Shown: positions 1 through 11,503, counted from the stretch's first letter. The stretch: 64,000 nucleotides of DNA from Linanthus parryae (GCA_023055425.1 JALGPY010000005.1:87585495-87649494); one strand, 5' to 3'. Notes: a model not told the origin generated them from the sequence alone. Translations and numbers: made by a program.

Positions 1-1
1 T

Positions 2-70
2 GAAACGGATTTGTCTTTAAGTGCCAATCTGGTGGATGATCTCAATGATTATTTCTTGTCTGTATACTAA
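2..70 (+). CDS. Possible last coding exon of a gene entering from the left
   Basis: The window opens in a frame that reads 22 sense codons (starting ETDLSLSANLVDD) and ends at a TAA at 68-70. The composition, rich in D, L and S, looks coding, and AT-rich non-coding DNA follows. I do not recognise the family and cannot see the splice acceptor or the upstream exons. It could equally be a chance open stretch of this length. Confidence 0.25.
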   Translation, partial: ETDLSLSANLVDDLNDYFLSVY

Positions 71-3000
71 AGGGACATGTATGGTTTTCGTGAAGCTTAT
101 AAGAGTAATGAGGAAGCCAGACCAGAAGGGATAAAGAAGGATTCATTTTCATCTTCAGTTCATTCTTGGAAGCTGGAACCCACCGAATAGCTACATTATA
201 GCTACATTGTTTCTATTGACTGAAAAAAATAAACTCTTTCCGAATGCCCTATTTGGTGGGTAACTTTGATGTGATCCTCTGGCTAACTTATATTTTTTGG
301 ATCCCACAGTTAAAATTCTCTTGAAAAGATTATAACTCCATACATTTACTTCATGTCCCCAAAATGGTTTACTTTAGGATTGCTAATTACTATAATGGTT
401 TCTTATTTCACTTCGGATCGCTAATTAACCTCCACCAAATTCATAGTAACCAACTTTATATACACCTTTATCCGCTGCCTCCCCACATAAATAAATTTCA
501 AAAACACCAATATTAGATTCCCTCAATCATGTCAATTTAAATCCTTCAATGCAACAAGCACATAAACACCAACTGCTTTTTTCCTCGTTCTTTCTAGTGG
601 TATACTATATAAGTTGCAGAGAATATTACATAATTGCTCTTTTTTCCACCTCTCTTTATAAATTTCAAGATAACTACGACATGATTCTGTGCATTAACTA
701 GATACTAATGGATATTTGTATATCATCAGTCAGTTACTCGGTGCTTCTCGTCCAACTAATTGAAGATATATATATCTGAAGTTTCTGGTACATCAGAGAA
801 GTATCATACGTCGCAATAATGATAAAACTACATGAATATTCATACAATTATTAGAGATACGGGGAAACACCTAGTAGTGCTGTTCCTTAATAGTGCTAAA
901 ATCCCTTTCAGGTGTGTCACTGTCTCACAGTCTCAGTAACTTTATAAGGGGAGAGTAAATATGAGGGGATTAAACTAGTTCTGTTTAGGAGTTTCTAGGT
1001 AATCTGCTCAAAGTAGGATCATGGCCTAAAACAAAAGCATTGTTAGCATTGTGTCTTCTTTTTTTAACATTAATGACCCTCGTCGGATAGTTTCGTTCAA
1101 GGTAAGTTATCTGAGAACCCTGTAAAATGGTCTTTTAAAATGATAGCTAGGAATTATCAATCCAGGGAAGCTAGTGCATGTGAAAACTTCATTGTGCGAA
1201 GAGTATTACATGAAAGGTCAGAGAGGTAAATGGATATCAACCGAAGAATTTAACTTACTACAAATTAAGTTACGAGAATCCACTCACCACCAGGTGCATT
1301 CTAAAGTGGGCTAATTCTAACTCATAGTGATTTTTTTCTGTAAATACAGATTTTATGGCTCACCAAATGTGATTTTAATTAGTAAAGCTAATCTTCACAA
1401 TTGTTTCTATTCTTAACTAGCTTAGGACTACAAAACTGATAAGTTACTATAGGCCTATATAGTAGGAGGATTATTGATTCTCAAAAAAAAAGGAAGATTG
1501 GTGAAATTTATTGGAAGATTCTATTTCTCATATAGACTTCAAAGACACCCCATGGGTTTCAGGTTGAACCCTGTGGATTCTTAATATGGTATCAGAGCAC
1601 ATACTATTTTCTTTTTCTGTGTTGGTTGTATGACCCACATGCTCACCGCTACCCATTTTGAGGTCCATGTGTTTCCCTCTTTCTTATCTAAGGAGTTTCT
1701 AATATAGGAGCCGAGAAGAGAAGAAGAGACTTCACAGCAGAATATACAAAAGCTTGCTTTCGTACTGAAAGTTTTACGTAACTAATATTTGATATGAAAG
1801 AAAATTACCAGGTAACTTAATTATTAGGCATTTATCAGGTAAGCAATTTACAGCAAATTTGGTTCAGTTAAAGAATTCTGCCCTCGTAACCATTCTTTCT
1901 CAAAACTTAAACAATGCACGCCTTCAAGTACAGAGTAACACGAAGAAACCATGACAATCTTCATTTAAATCCACGATGATGACAAGAAATCTGAGAACAT
2001 ATAGGACGGATCAATATTTTGCAGACAGAAAACATTCTGGGAACTGCACAAGTACAAATGTGCAAACATTCAAATACAAAGCTACAGAAAGACAATTGGT
2101 CATACTTTGCAGCCCATGTTCCTTCATATATTTAGCTCAAGCATAACCAGAAATGTTGGCGGTGCATAATACTGGAGAAAGAATTTACAATCTACATGTT
2201 CCCTTAATTAGTAGTCAAGCGTAAACATTATTACTAAGATACATGAAACAAAAGCCAGTGTCTTTTGTTCATAAACAAGTCTTTTTTCCAAGTAGGTGAA
2301 AGAACTCTAAAAGTATTCCAGCAGGATATAACAGAAGAATATAGGATCACGGTTCGAAGTTCGAAGTCTCACGAGCATAGAAAAGAAATTTAGAGAACAT
2401 ACCTTCTCTATATAGAGCTCTGAATGAAGCCAGCACACACACTCAGATAGACAAAATGCGCACACGCAAACAGAGTTCATTATGGCGGATGCACCAAAGT
2501 GCTTTCTGATCAACTGAAATGGTTAGAATCCAGATACATAAAGCGAATAAGGATTAAGAAATAATGAAACAGGTTATGAAGCAACTCAATCGCAGCATTC
2601 CAGATATCATATTTGGACAAAGGTAATGAACATATGATTACACTCCAACATCTAACACTTGTTCCGCGTCATATTGCTCTTAATCATGCTCCTATAAACC
2701 TATGTAGTCGCTATTAAGTACAAGCATAATTTTTTCTTCATACACATTAGCAACCAGCATTGAGTATGCAGCCACCATTAGCCACTAACCTTGATGGCAG
2801 GGCAGAGAAACTTCAAGCTGACACTCATTATTTTCTAGACCTGCGTGGACATTCAGATGTATTCTTCAAATGACAGATTTTCACATGAAATAGTTTAAAT
2901 CTGTTTTACCTGAACCTTCTGGCATTTTTTAAGAGCAAGCCCTTTAACTGGCAGCTCTTTACTCCATTTTCTCATCATAAGATATATGTGTTGGTTTTAA

Positions 3001-3820
3001 AAAAATGGTCAGAACCCAGAACAGAAACAACTGCAAATCTAACACAAATCTGTGAAATGGAAAGAAAGACTTAATTGGAGCACAAATCTGAAGTGGTTGA
3101 AGCGACAGGGCAGAAAAAATGACTTATGCATCCTGTGAAGAAAGACTTAATTGGAGGAAAAATTGTGCTCAAGTATAAAGATACTCCTGAACGTTGGTAG
3201 TATACCGAGTAGAATAGTTGTAACATTGGTCTAATGAGAATGAATCTCTAAACCTTTTGAAAAGTAAGGTCAGAAAGTTTTGCATTTTTCTTAGAAAAGA
3301 AAACTCCATTAACAATATAGAATATAGTGATGAAAACTTCTAAGACATGTATTGTACATAAAGCTGAACCAGAAATAACAGTAACCAGCATTCAATATTT
3401 TGTAATCAAACTGCGGGTCAATCTCAGGTTCTCAAATATTGAAAGAGAACTTCACCAAAATGTTAGTTTTGTTTTCTAATGGACTGTATACAACTTCTGA
3501 ATAAACTTGGAGACATATCTCGTAATATGAGCGTCTTGTATGTCTCCTAATGTACCGAAACCGAGATTATGAGGAAGCACAATTGATTCTCGATGGCGAA
3601 CAAACTTCTGATATGAAATTTGAGAGACTAACAATTAACAAAAATCATATATAATAAAAAAAAAAAAACACAGACACCTTGTAACGAAGAGAGTAAAGAC
3701 AAGTAACTTTGTTTCTTCTTATTGGGAAAAGATCGTGCTGAATCGCGTAACAAAATATCAAAAAATCTCAATAACAAATGTACAGTTGCAAGATATCAAT
3801 ACTAACCAGAATCTGCCTTC
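71..3820. other. Non-coding region downstream of the receptor kinase
   Basis: About 3.7 kb of AT-rich sequence in which I see no convincing coding exon on either strand; the longest reading frame is 68 codons with no recognisable motif. It may hold the 3' UTR of the gene that ends at position 70, old transposon remnants, and the intergenic space before the convergent receptor kinase. One primer-binding-site-like word occurs at 1587-1598. Confidence 0.5.
1587..1598 (+). other. Initiator-Met tRNA primer-binding-site-like word
   Basis: TGGTATCAGAGC is the usual reverse-transcription primer site of plant Ty1/copia and many Ty3/gypsy elements. Here it follows a purine-poor stretch without an obvious LTR end and leads into no gag reading frame. 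It may be all that is left of a TRIM or copia element, or it may be coincidence. Confidence 0.3.
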
Positions 3821-3826
3821 TTTATT
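3821..3826 (-). terminator. AATAAA poly(A) signal of the receptor kinase
   Basis: TTTATT on the plus strand reads AATAAA on the gene strand, about 60 nt past the stop codon of the kinase ORF. The following stretch is T/A-rich as in plant 3' ends. Plant poly(A) signals are loose, so this is a likely rather than a proven site. Confidence 0.45.
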
Positions 3827-3884
3827 TTTCTCTTTTTTTAACAATTAAATTACACCAGACGACACAAGAATTTCAATGTGGAAA

Positions 3885-6206
3885 CTACAATACCAATCCG
3901 TCCTTCACGAGAAGTTCCAAAGAAGTCACCACATCCGACATGTTTGGCCTCTCCCCAGTGTTTTCCCTTAGCATCAACTCAGCTATGTCAGCTAGTTTGA
4001 GCAGAGGCTCAACATTTCTAGGTAGAGCTACATATCTATCAATGAGAGCAGCTGCTTTACCCTTTCTTATAAGTGGTACTGCCCAATCCACTATACTCGG
4101 CGGCGTACACTCCGTGTCATACGCTTTCCTCCCACTAAGTAACTCTAGCAATACAACACCAAAGTTGTGAATATCGCCTGCCATGTCTAGGTTTAGATCC
4201 TTATCGCTTGCAGTGAGAAGACCAAAATCTGCAATTCGCGCGACCCAATCAGCATCCAAAAGGATATTTGAACTCTTAACATCGCGGTGGACAATGGGAG
4301 GCAAAACTTCCATGTGAAGATATTCTAGCCCTTTTGCAGCTTGGATCACTATATTCAACCTTAGGGTCCAGTTAAGTGGAGATAGCCCTCCATGGAGATG
4401 GTCATAGAGTGTTCCATGAGGCATAAGCTCATAAACCAGTAATCTTTCTCCCATCTCTGAACAATAGCCCAACAAGTTAACGATATTGTGGTGACGGATA
4501 TTGCATAGTACTTCCAACTCCATTTCAAATTCGCGGCTATTGGTGTGAATGATTGTTGCTGCATTTGCCCTCTTTACTGCAACTAGCTTTCCATCTGTGA
4601 GAACAGCTTTATAGACAAAGCCATAGCTTCCCCTACCAAGCTCATTGAACTCCTTGAATCCATTGGTCGCGTCCTTTAGTTCTGAGAGTCTGAAGACTTG
4701 AGCTATGCCAGGACATTGTGCTGTAGGCACAGGAGGATGTGCCTCAGCTTCTGTTTCACTTTCTAGCTCCTTCTTCTTTATGCATGAAGTGAACTGCAAC
4801 TTCCCTCCATTCTTGGTGGCAATCACGGATGGCAAGAGACACCAACCGATGATAATCAACATGAAACCTGTTGCTGAAGATCCAACTATAAGTGCTAACC
4901 TCTGTATCCGATTGTCATGCTTTCGCAACATTCCTGGCAAGGATTTGATCTTACAGACACCTGAACAAGAGCTGTTTTGACAAAGAGAGCACTCCGTGCA
5001 GACTCTGTCGGCATTCGCTGTGCAAGAACTCGAAGGGAAATACCCTTCGGAGCAATTCAATCCGCAAGGTGAACAAATGCTCAAATCCTTTCGGATGCAC
5101 AGGCTCTTCAGATCTGGCTCATTGAGAATGCTGGCATTGAAAGCAAACCTTCCTTCACCACAAGAGCCAGGAGTGCACAGACCAGGACTACACAATTGCA
5201 ATGGCGGATCGTAATCTAGACGCATCGATGCATTAGCAAACCAGCAATCGAGTACAAGATCATCTTCCCTTATACCACATCCATTATAATCAGAGGAAGC
5301 AATTGCCAGAAACCCAGAACCCTTTGGAACTGAGGATGAATTGAAGCTTCCCCAACATTGAACACCATGGTTATCCTCTCTAACCCCACAAAAGTGTTCT
5401 GCACCGGCGGCCAACGACACGAAACGGGTTCCGGCGGGCGGATTCAGAAATGAACCTCCATTGACCCAACACTTGACTTCCCTAGAAGTTTTGCACACAC
5501 CACAAATTGAGCTGATTCCTGAAGCTAATGCTTCAAAGTTGTCAGACTCTTCTGAAACTCCCAAGTTAGCTGAGTTTGGCCCCCAACAAACAATCCCACC
5601 TTCTCTAACACCAGCACAGCTAAACCCATCACCAGAAACAACTTTCTTCAAGACAAGTGAGCTTATGCTGGGATCAGAGAATGCAGAGCTCTCTTTTGAG
5701 CTCAGACTGCCATTAGACTTTCTATAAATGTCCCAACAATCAACAGTACCCAAATCGTTATCCGAAAAATAAGATCCTCTGATAGCACACACATGACTCT
5801 TACCAGCCGAAATATGGGCATATGCTGTGCTCTGATACGAGGGTGGGACAAGATCTGTACTCGAACCATTCGAGTTCCAGCAATACGCCTGCGAGGTGTT
5901 CGCTAAAATGCCGCACATAAACCCATCACCCCCCGCGAGAGCAGCCATCGGAGGGATATTAGAGGAAGCGACTGATGGGTTCTGCGACGTCGAAGAAGAC
6001 GGATTGGTGGTGTTTTTGCCCCAGCAGATCACGTCTTGCTTGCCACTGGCGTCGATGGCACAGAAGAAACCGTCGTCGCCGAATGCGGCGGAGATGGGGC
6101 CCATTGATCCGAACCCAGATGCGAATTCCATGAATGGGAGTGAAAGGAACAGCGAGATGAGGAGGAGTTGAGAGGACCCAGGGAGGGTTCTGTGGGTTTT
6201 GGTCAT
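3885..6206 (-). CDS. CCR2-like: CRINKLY4-related receptor-like kinase (CCR1/CCR2 type)
   Basis: Single-exon, 773-residue membrane receptor kinase. Visible in order: a hydrophobic signal peptide (about 1-31); an extracellular RCC1-like propeller built of repeats with spaced Cys/Trp (CWG, C.IRE; about 35-345); a Cys-rich TNFR-like module (about 346-425); one transmembrane helix (about 440-463) followed by basic residues; and a kinase domain (505-765). The kinase has a GRGSYGFV P-loop (524-531), the AVK lysine (545), HRDVKSSN (Asp642) and DFG (660-662). Only about 15 residues separate DFG from the subdomain IX Asp678, so the usual GTxGYxxPEY segment is missing. The Arabidopsis CRINKLY4-related paralogues CRR1/CRR2 are known for such a deletion and for lacking kinase activity in vitro, so this is probably a signalling-impaired partner of ACR4-type receptors. 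The start is chosen because it immediately precedes the signal peptide. Assignment to CCR1/CCR2 rather than CCR3/CCR4 rests on this deletion and on my recollection of the C-terminus. Confidence 0.93.
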   Translation of the reverse strand: MTKTHRTLPGSSQLLLISLFLSLPFMEFASGFGSMGPISAAFGDDGFFCAIDASGKQDVICWGKNTTNPSSSTSQNPSVASSNIPPMAALAGGDGFMCGILANTSQAYCWNSNGSSTDLVPPSYQSTAYAHISAGKSHVCAIRGSYFSDNDLGTVDCWDIYRKSNGSLSSKESSAFSDPSISSLVLKKVVSGDGFSCAGVREGGIVCWGPNSANLGVSEESDNFEALASGISSICGVCKTSREVKCWVNGGSFLNPPAGTRFVSLAAGAEHFCGVREDNHGVQCWGSFNSSSVPKGSGFLAIASSDYNGCGIREDDLVLDCWFANASMRLDYDPPLQLCSPGLCTPGSCGEGRFAFNASILNEPDLKSLCIRKDLSICSPCGLNCSEGYFPSSSCTANADRVCTECSLCQNSSCSGVCKIKSLPGMLRKHDNRIQRLALIVGSSATGFMLIIIGWCLLPSVIATKNGGKLQFTSCIKKKELESETEAEAHPPVPTAQCPGIAQVFRLSELKDATNGFKEFNELGRGSYGFVYKAVLTDGKLVAVKRANAATIIHTNSREFEMELEVLCNIRHHNIVNLLGYCSEMGERLLVYELMPHGTLYDHLHGGLSPLNWTLRLNIVIQAAKGLEYLHMEVLPPIVHRDVKSSNILLDADWVARIADFGLLTASDKDLNLDMAGDIHNFGVVLLELLSGRKAYDTECTPPSIVDWAVPLIRKGKAAALIDRYVALPRNVEPLLKLADIAELMLRENTGERPNMSDVVTSLELLVKDGLVL

Positions 6207-7098
6207 GGTGTGCTGATTGGGATGTGAAAGGTTTGGTTCAGTGCTTTCATGGAGTAAGGAGAAGATAACAGTTGATGATGGTGATGGTGTTGGCGTTTTT
6301 GTTCTGGTTTGACCAATTTAGAGCTTCTGAGAAGGTGACGGGACGAGAACGTGGGTGTCGCCATTTTTACAGTTTTGAGCCGTTTGAACTGGAAAGTACA
6401 ATGGACAAGTTGTTACCGTCGACAGATTACATATAGTATGTGAGAGCTCATGCTTGTGAATTGTGATGTGAAAACTGCAAAAACACTAATTTTGGGGGGT
6501 TTGTCTTGTCCTCAATGCCTTGACATTACCTTAATCCAGCCATAAAATATGTCTACAATTTACTACTCACACCGCATCTTTCAATGGGATGCTCCCCTCA
6601 TTGTCAAATAATTTTGACGTGAAGTGATTCTTGACACCAACACAGATATAGTATGAAAATGTCATATGGACATGAGATATTGAGATGGACACTCCGTCAC
6701 ATATTCATGTCGCAACCAGTGAAACTCTTTTACTTAGGAAAGTGAAAGAACAAGTAGACGCTATAGTTGCGTGTACAACAAAAGCACGTCGTTTTTTTAG
6801 AAGGACTAGTGCCGATTCTTTTCTAGTATTTTACTGCCAATATGGGTCTATGTTTCAAAAAATTGACGAGTTTTAGATGAGACATAGAAATTACCACTTT
6901 AAAACATTTCGCAATCAAAATGATTATTAGCAGTTATACAAAGAAATTGCTTGATACCAAGTACTGTAAATCACCAATAAAATTCAGACATGAATTCAGG
7001 CGGACTAGTTAAATTCGCATCATTGTCCTAGCCCGAATTTGAGTTGGGTTGAGCCTGCTCAAGACTGGCCCAGCCACGTTAGGAACACTGCTAGTTGA
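6207..7098. promoter_or_regulatory. Upstream region of the receptor kinase, no clear core signal
   Basis: Nearly 900 bp before the kinase ATG and before the first MITE. No strong TATA box is obvious on the gene strand close to the start. A GATGATGGTGATGGTG run (about 6274-6292) would lie in the 5' UTR. No other gene is supported; a 63-codon frame at 6685-6876 shows no motif. Confidence 0.35.
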
Positions 7099-7100
7099 TA

Positions 7101-7358
7101 CCATTCCGTTTCTTCTCTTCCTTCCCCAATTGACTTTTTCACTCGTAGTTGAGTCACTTTGACCCGGCGATTCGGATGGAAAAACGATATAATTTTTTGA
7201 TAAATTTTCCATGGCATTGTAGAGTAACACTTATTCTACAACACCATGAAAGAATTGTCAAAAAATTACTTCGTTTTGCTATCCAAATCACCGGGTCAAA
7301 GTGACCCAGTGAATAGTGGTAAAAGTCAAAAGGGGAAGGAAGAGAAGAAACAGAGTGG
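7101..7358. mobile_element. Stowaway-type MITE, copy A (258 bp)
   Basis: Terminal inverted repeats CCATTCCGTTTCTTCTCTTCC and CCACTCTGTTTCTTCTCTTCC (right end reverse-complemented) are flanked by TA on both sides, the target duplication of Tc1/mariner-derived Stowaway MITEs. Internally it carries the family's own inverted pairs (GACTTTTT/AAAAGTC, GTCACTTTGACCC/GGGTCAAAGTGAC). It has no coding capacity. It lies about 0.9 kb upstream of the kinase start. Confidence 0.85.
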
Positions 7359-7823
7359 TACAAACTCACCCCAAACTATTCCTTCTAGATTCCCTTTGGG
7401 ATTAAAGATCAATAGTTGAAATTGCATGTTTCATGAGCTTGGCAAGGAAAAGCCAAGTAAACAAAAAAAAGTTGTCCTTTCTCACTTCTATTTGTTGATC
7501 CCTAGTGACATTGGACCTTTAAAGAATCTGGATATGAAAGAGAGAGAATCAAAAGCACAGCTAACTTAGGTAGAAAAACTTGACAGAAATGAATACACTT
7601 GTAGTAGGAAATAATAGCAAATATTGCTACTACAGCTCAACAACACTGGACATGCAATCCCTTGAAATGCTAAAAACCCATATCTTATGCTCCGGATGCT
7701 TTCACATGCTTTCTTCAGCTTGTCTGCCGTCCGAGAAAACTTCCTCTGCTTCTGAGACACCGTGTGGCCGTTACAGTGATCTAAAAAAGAGAAGCTTCAT
7801 CTGAATTTATTATTTCAAATCTT

Positions 7824-8094
7824 AGGACTTGTTTGGTGCTAACTGAAAATCTAAATAATCAGATAAAAAAAGGATGCTGAAAATCTAAAATAGTTGAAGA
7901 TTCTAACGCTGTTTGATAGCTTAAAATTTGCAGAATATGAGAGAATCTGCAACATTGAGATTAAATAGTTTTCAGGTTATTGTTTCAAAACAGAATTTAA
8001 TCGAAATTTCAAAACAGTGTAACATACGTAATCAAATTGAAACGACATATTTTAATCAAAAGCGATAAAAATTGGGGTTGCCAAACATGCACTT
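7824..8094. mobile_element. hAT-like MITE candidate
   Basis: The left end AGGACTTGTTTGG and the right end (reverse complement AAGTGCATGTTTGG) form imperfect terminal inverted repeats of the kind seen in short hAT-derived plant MITEs. The 270-bp body is AT-rich and non-coding. I could not settle an 8-bp target duplication, so the boundaries are approximate. Confidence 0.45.
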
Positions 8095-8552
8095 AGCACT
8101 CATGTATCTTCCTCATTGACTTGATCTGCGGTGTAATATGTGTAACGGCTGCACAGCAAACTTCCCATGACCACTCGCATTCCCTATCTGATTAGAAATA
8201 TTTGTATGTACTTTGGTCAAATGATTTCTAATTTGTGGAAATTGATTGATCTATTAAGTGTACTGTACCTCCCCTGTTCTTCTCTGTCTGAACATTATCA
8301 AAGGACATGTCTCTCCTAATCTGGAGTGTTCATTGGTTGGATGTTGCAATCTAGTGGGCCATGTGACAAGTAGGAAGGGTACCCTGGCTCAATTAAAGAC
8401 TCCTCCGATTTTGAGCATTCACATAGAGGAGAAAGATTCAATGCATATTCAACAAATGAGTCATGGCTACCCTACCCTCTCATCATGCATGAATGAATGT
8501 CATCAAGCATCACATCCCAGTAAATCTCTCTTTGATGGTACACAAGACTATA

Positions 8553-8810
8553 CCACTCTATTATCTCTCTTTTTATTGATTTGACTTTTCTGACTCGTAT
8601 TTGAGTAACTTTGACCGGCTGATTTGGATTACAAAATGATGCGATTTTTTAATAGTTTTTTCATCGTGTGATAGAGCAACTTTTATTCTATGACACAATG
8701 AAAAGATTATCAAAAAATTGCATCATTTTGCTATTTAAATCACCGAATTAAAGTGACCCGTTGAATAGTGTTAAAGTCAATTTGGATAAAAAAGATGAGG
8801 AACAGAGTGG
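8553..8810. mobile_element. Stowaway-type MITE, copy B (258 bp)
   Basis: Same family and same length as the copy at 7101-7358. The inverted termini begin CCACTCT on both strands, and the inner palindromic blocks around the GTGACCC and AAAGTCAA words are shared. TA precedes the left end, but the right flank reads TC, so one side of the target duplication has mutated. More diverged than the other copies, hence older. Confidence 0.8.
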
Positions 8811-9467
8811 TCGGCATTTATCCAAATATATCTAGATCATAAACATTGACAAACTCGGCAAAGTTCTTCGATATATTTGAGTTGATTTAGGACCATTACA
8901 GTCATGTCTTCTCTTCGAATTTCAGTTGTTGAATCAATCTCCAATTTTAAGGGCTAATGTTTAGCCCAGCATTACATAGTAAATAGTAAGACCCTTAGCT
9001 ATCTTAGTATATAGATATGTGCATAGTCCAATACCATGAAAAATTGGCTCTGCTTCGATAGTCAGGTTTGGTACGCTTCAACCCAAACCCGGCCGTGTTC
9101 TATTAGAGTATCACGTGGTGCTCTCCAATCAATCAAAGTACAGCACTTACACAAAATGTGAGTGATTGACAGACACTGTAGAGCACCAAAAGTTTGCTCC
9201 TCGAGGAGTGTTGTCTATCTCTTTTTTTTTTTTCGATAGTGAACACCGAAATAGAAGAAAAAAGGACCAGTGCCCTGCTCTACTTTTCTCATGCAAAAAA
9301 GTTAATATAAAATTCGAAACCAAAACTCCAAAGCCTAATATCCAAACACCTCAATTTCTCTAAACCTAAACCCAAAAATTTTACATCCAAACACCCAAAC
9401 TCACTTAGCTCACTCCACCTTTTAAACAATAAATATGGTGAAACGAGTGGTACCATCAAATATGCAA

Positions 9468-9814
9468 CTACCTCCGTTTCGTCAACGTCCTCCTACACCG
9501 GGTCAAGTGACTCAGTGATTTGATTAGTAAAACGGTACAAGAATTTGGTAATCTTCTCATGGCGCTGTAGAGTTCTACCTCAGTTTCGTAGCTTATTCCT
9601 ATTTTGACTTTTATCCTTATTTACCAGGTGAAAGTGACTCCCTGATTTGATTAGTAAAACGATATGGTAATCTTTTCATGGTAACTCTACAACACCATGA
9701 GAAAATTAACAAATAATTATTGAATTGTTTTGCTATCCAAATCACCGAGAGTCAAAATGAAATAGGCATCGGTAAAAAAGTCAAAGTAGGAAAAAGCTAA
9801 CGAAACAGAGTTAG
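9468..9814. mobile_element. Stowaway-type MITE, copy C, with a partial second 5' half
   Basis: A full element (about 9575-9814) starts CTACCTCAGTTTCG and ends CGAAACAGAGTTAG followed by TA. Directly before it (9468-9574) is the left half of a second copy starting CTACCTCCGTTTCG and repeating the same internal words, such as CTGATTTGATTAGTAAAACG. This is either a nested insertion followed by loss of one half, or a local duplication. Non-coding. Confidence 0.7.
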
Positions 9815-9897
9815 TATTACATTTCCATAAATGGGAGCTAAGGTCGTTTATAAGGGTTCATGACCAAGAACATGGCCTTTAGTTCGGTAAAAATATA

Positions 9898-10155
9898 CTT
9901 CCTTTGTATCGTCTCTTTCTCTACGCTTTGACTTTTTGGCTCATATTTGGGTAAATTTGATCGGGTGATTTGGATCGCAAAACGATACGATTTTTTGATA
10001 ATTTTTTCACCGTGTTATCGAACAACTTTACTCTATAACACCATGAAAAAATTATCAAAAATTTGATCGTTTTGCTATCCAAATCACCGGGTCACTTTGA
10101 CCCGGTGAATAGTGACAAAAGTCAAAACGTAGAGAAAGATGTGTTACGAAGGAAG
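9898..10155. mobile_element. Stowaway-type MITE, copy D (258 bp)
   Basis: The termini CTTCCTTTGTATCGTCTC and, reverse-complemented, CTTCCTTCGTAACACATC are flanked by TA on both sides. Long internal inverted blocks (AAAATTTTTTGAT-type words, and CCGGGTCACTTTGACCCGG as a perfect palindrome near the right end) identify the same family as the neighbouring copies. Confidence 0.82.
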
Positions 10156-10174
10156 TAGGATATATGATCACATT

Positions 10175-10208
10175 GGGGGGGGGGGGGGGGGGGGGGAGGG
10201 GGTGGGGG
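10175..10208. repeat. Poly-G tract (G22, then G-rich)
   Basis: An uninterrupted run of 22 G followed by AGGGGGTGGGGGAGG. It lies between the last MITE and the decayed retrotransposon. It could form quadruplexes, and it is also a place where length errors in assembly are likely. Confidence 0.9.
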
Positions 10209-10750
10209 AGGTCTAGGAAAGATTTGAACTTCATTAGTTAAATGAAAGACATGTCCATGGAGTTAAACAAAGGTCCAAAGAGACTTAGATATGAACAAAG
10301 CTAAAAACCAAAACAGATGGGCATACCCCTATCAAAGCTATAACTCCAAACTAGCTTTCCTAAAGAAACCAAATGATCAGCATGGAAAGTGTTTAGACAG
10401 ACTAATAGAAAGGCAACACAAAGAAGTTCTAAGATGCATAATATCCTTCATCATCATCTTCCAGGTTGATGGGATTCCCTTCGCTTGATCATGGTTCTTC
10501 ATGAGATTTTGAAAAGAAGATTGAATAAGACACTTAGAAATCACAATCTCACAATGCATGGAATGGTCCTGGATTGCTTAAGTAATTGCCCTGGTTGAAG
10601 CTTGAAGGATGCCCAACGATTTTGGAAGATAAGTGTGTTGTGAAGCGGAATAAATGATGAGTTGATCAACTGTGGAGAACCAACCCACAAAAGATTTATT
10701 TGTATGCTTGTCCATTACTATATCACTTAAGAAAAGTTTGAGAGGGAAAG
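10209..10750. other. Unassigned DNA before the old gag remnant
   Basis: No intact gene is visible. The stretch should contain the ruined 5' side of the chromovirus-like element whose gag follows, but I find neither an LTR end nor a primer-binding site here, so the 5' LTR has been lost or truncated. Reading frames of 60-65 codons on both strands carry no motif I recognise. Confidence 0.4.
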
Positions 10751-10874
10751 ATGGCTTATAATATCACCATGGAGAAATTCTTCGCACAATTGACTCATAT
10801 GATGAATAACGTAGGTCAGGCAGGAACTACTGGGCCAAGAAAGTGGCAGACATGAAGTCAATGGAGTTCACAGG
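10751..10874 (+). pseudogene. gag 5' piece of the old chromovirus-like element
   Basis: An ATG at 10751 opens a short frame (MAYNITMEKFFAQLTHMMNN) that meets a TGA at 10853. The gag frame proper continues in another register from about 10852 (MKSMEFTG), so a frameshift is present. At 10874 the gene is interrupted by the plus-strand Tat element and resumes at 26245-26250 after the 5-bp target duplication ACAGG. Confidence 0.7.
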
Positions 10875-11500
10875 TGTAGATACTGCTTTCTGACATGACA
10901 GATCTTGGCCACGTGGCAGCCATCCAGCACACCATATTGTGCTCCATACACACTGGATCACCAGCCGAGCTGATCCATGTGGGGGCTGCGAGACAGAGCC
11001 CTCGCGTACCACTGCACGGGACTTGTAGGGACTTAGTGGTTTGGAGGCTAGAGTAAGCCCTGTCGCGTGCGAGCCAAGCCCGCACGCGACCTTTAGTAAC
11101 TGTTTTGAGAGATCTATGGCACGAGCTCCCTAGACCCGGTCAATCCGGTCAAGCCCGGTCAACCTCGTAACGGTTCCGGTATTCGCGCACCACGTGCTAT
11201 AACGGTCCCTATATACTCGGACGAACGTGCCGTTATGGTTAAGCTAATTAAGCCGCCATTAATGGGCGCATTAACCACACTACAACGGTCACGTTCTCCA
11301 GTATATATATATCGTTAACCTTTCCATACAAAGGAGAACAGACTGCCATACGCGGAAGCTCTGCCAAACCTCTGTCTCTCTCTCAGACATTGCTACTGAC
11401 TTACTCTCTCCCTACACACACCCCTACTCTTCCTGTGCGATCCTTGATCCACTACACACGGTGCACACGGAGGTCTCCCCGCCGGAATCTCTTGTGCACA
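10875..11500 (+). repeat. 5' LTR of Tat-A (626 bp)
   Basis: Matches 25619-26244 except at four positions (in the contexts CACTGGATC, CTCGCGTACC, GACGAACG and GACTGCCAT). It starts TG, ends CA, and contains a G-box-like GCCACGTGGC near its start plus several CCGGTCAA-type short repeats in the middle. It supplies the promoter for gag-pol. Confidence 0.96.
11301..11311 (+). promoter_or_regulatory. TATA-like box in the Tat-A LTR
   Basis: GTATATATATATCG within the LTR is the best TATA candidate; transcription would start near 11335, leaving U5 before the primer site. A second candidate, CCCTATATACTC, lies at about 11207-11218. The 3' LTR carries the same sequence. Confidence 0.55.
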
Positions 11501-11503
11501 TTT

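Noticed and set aside
3778..4170. 130-codon plus-strand ORF at the kinase 3' end
   Set aside because: It is the antisense shadow of the kinase C-terminal coding sequence and 3' UTR.
10175..10208. G-tract as a telomere or quadruplex promoter element
   Set aside because: It is a pure G homopolymer without TTTAGGG periodicity and not next to any transcription unit; may be an assembly-sensitive homopolymer.
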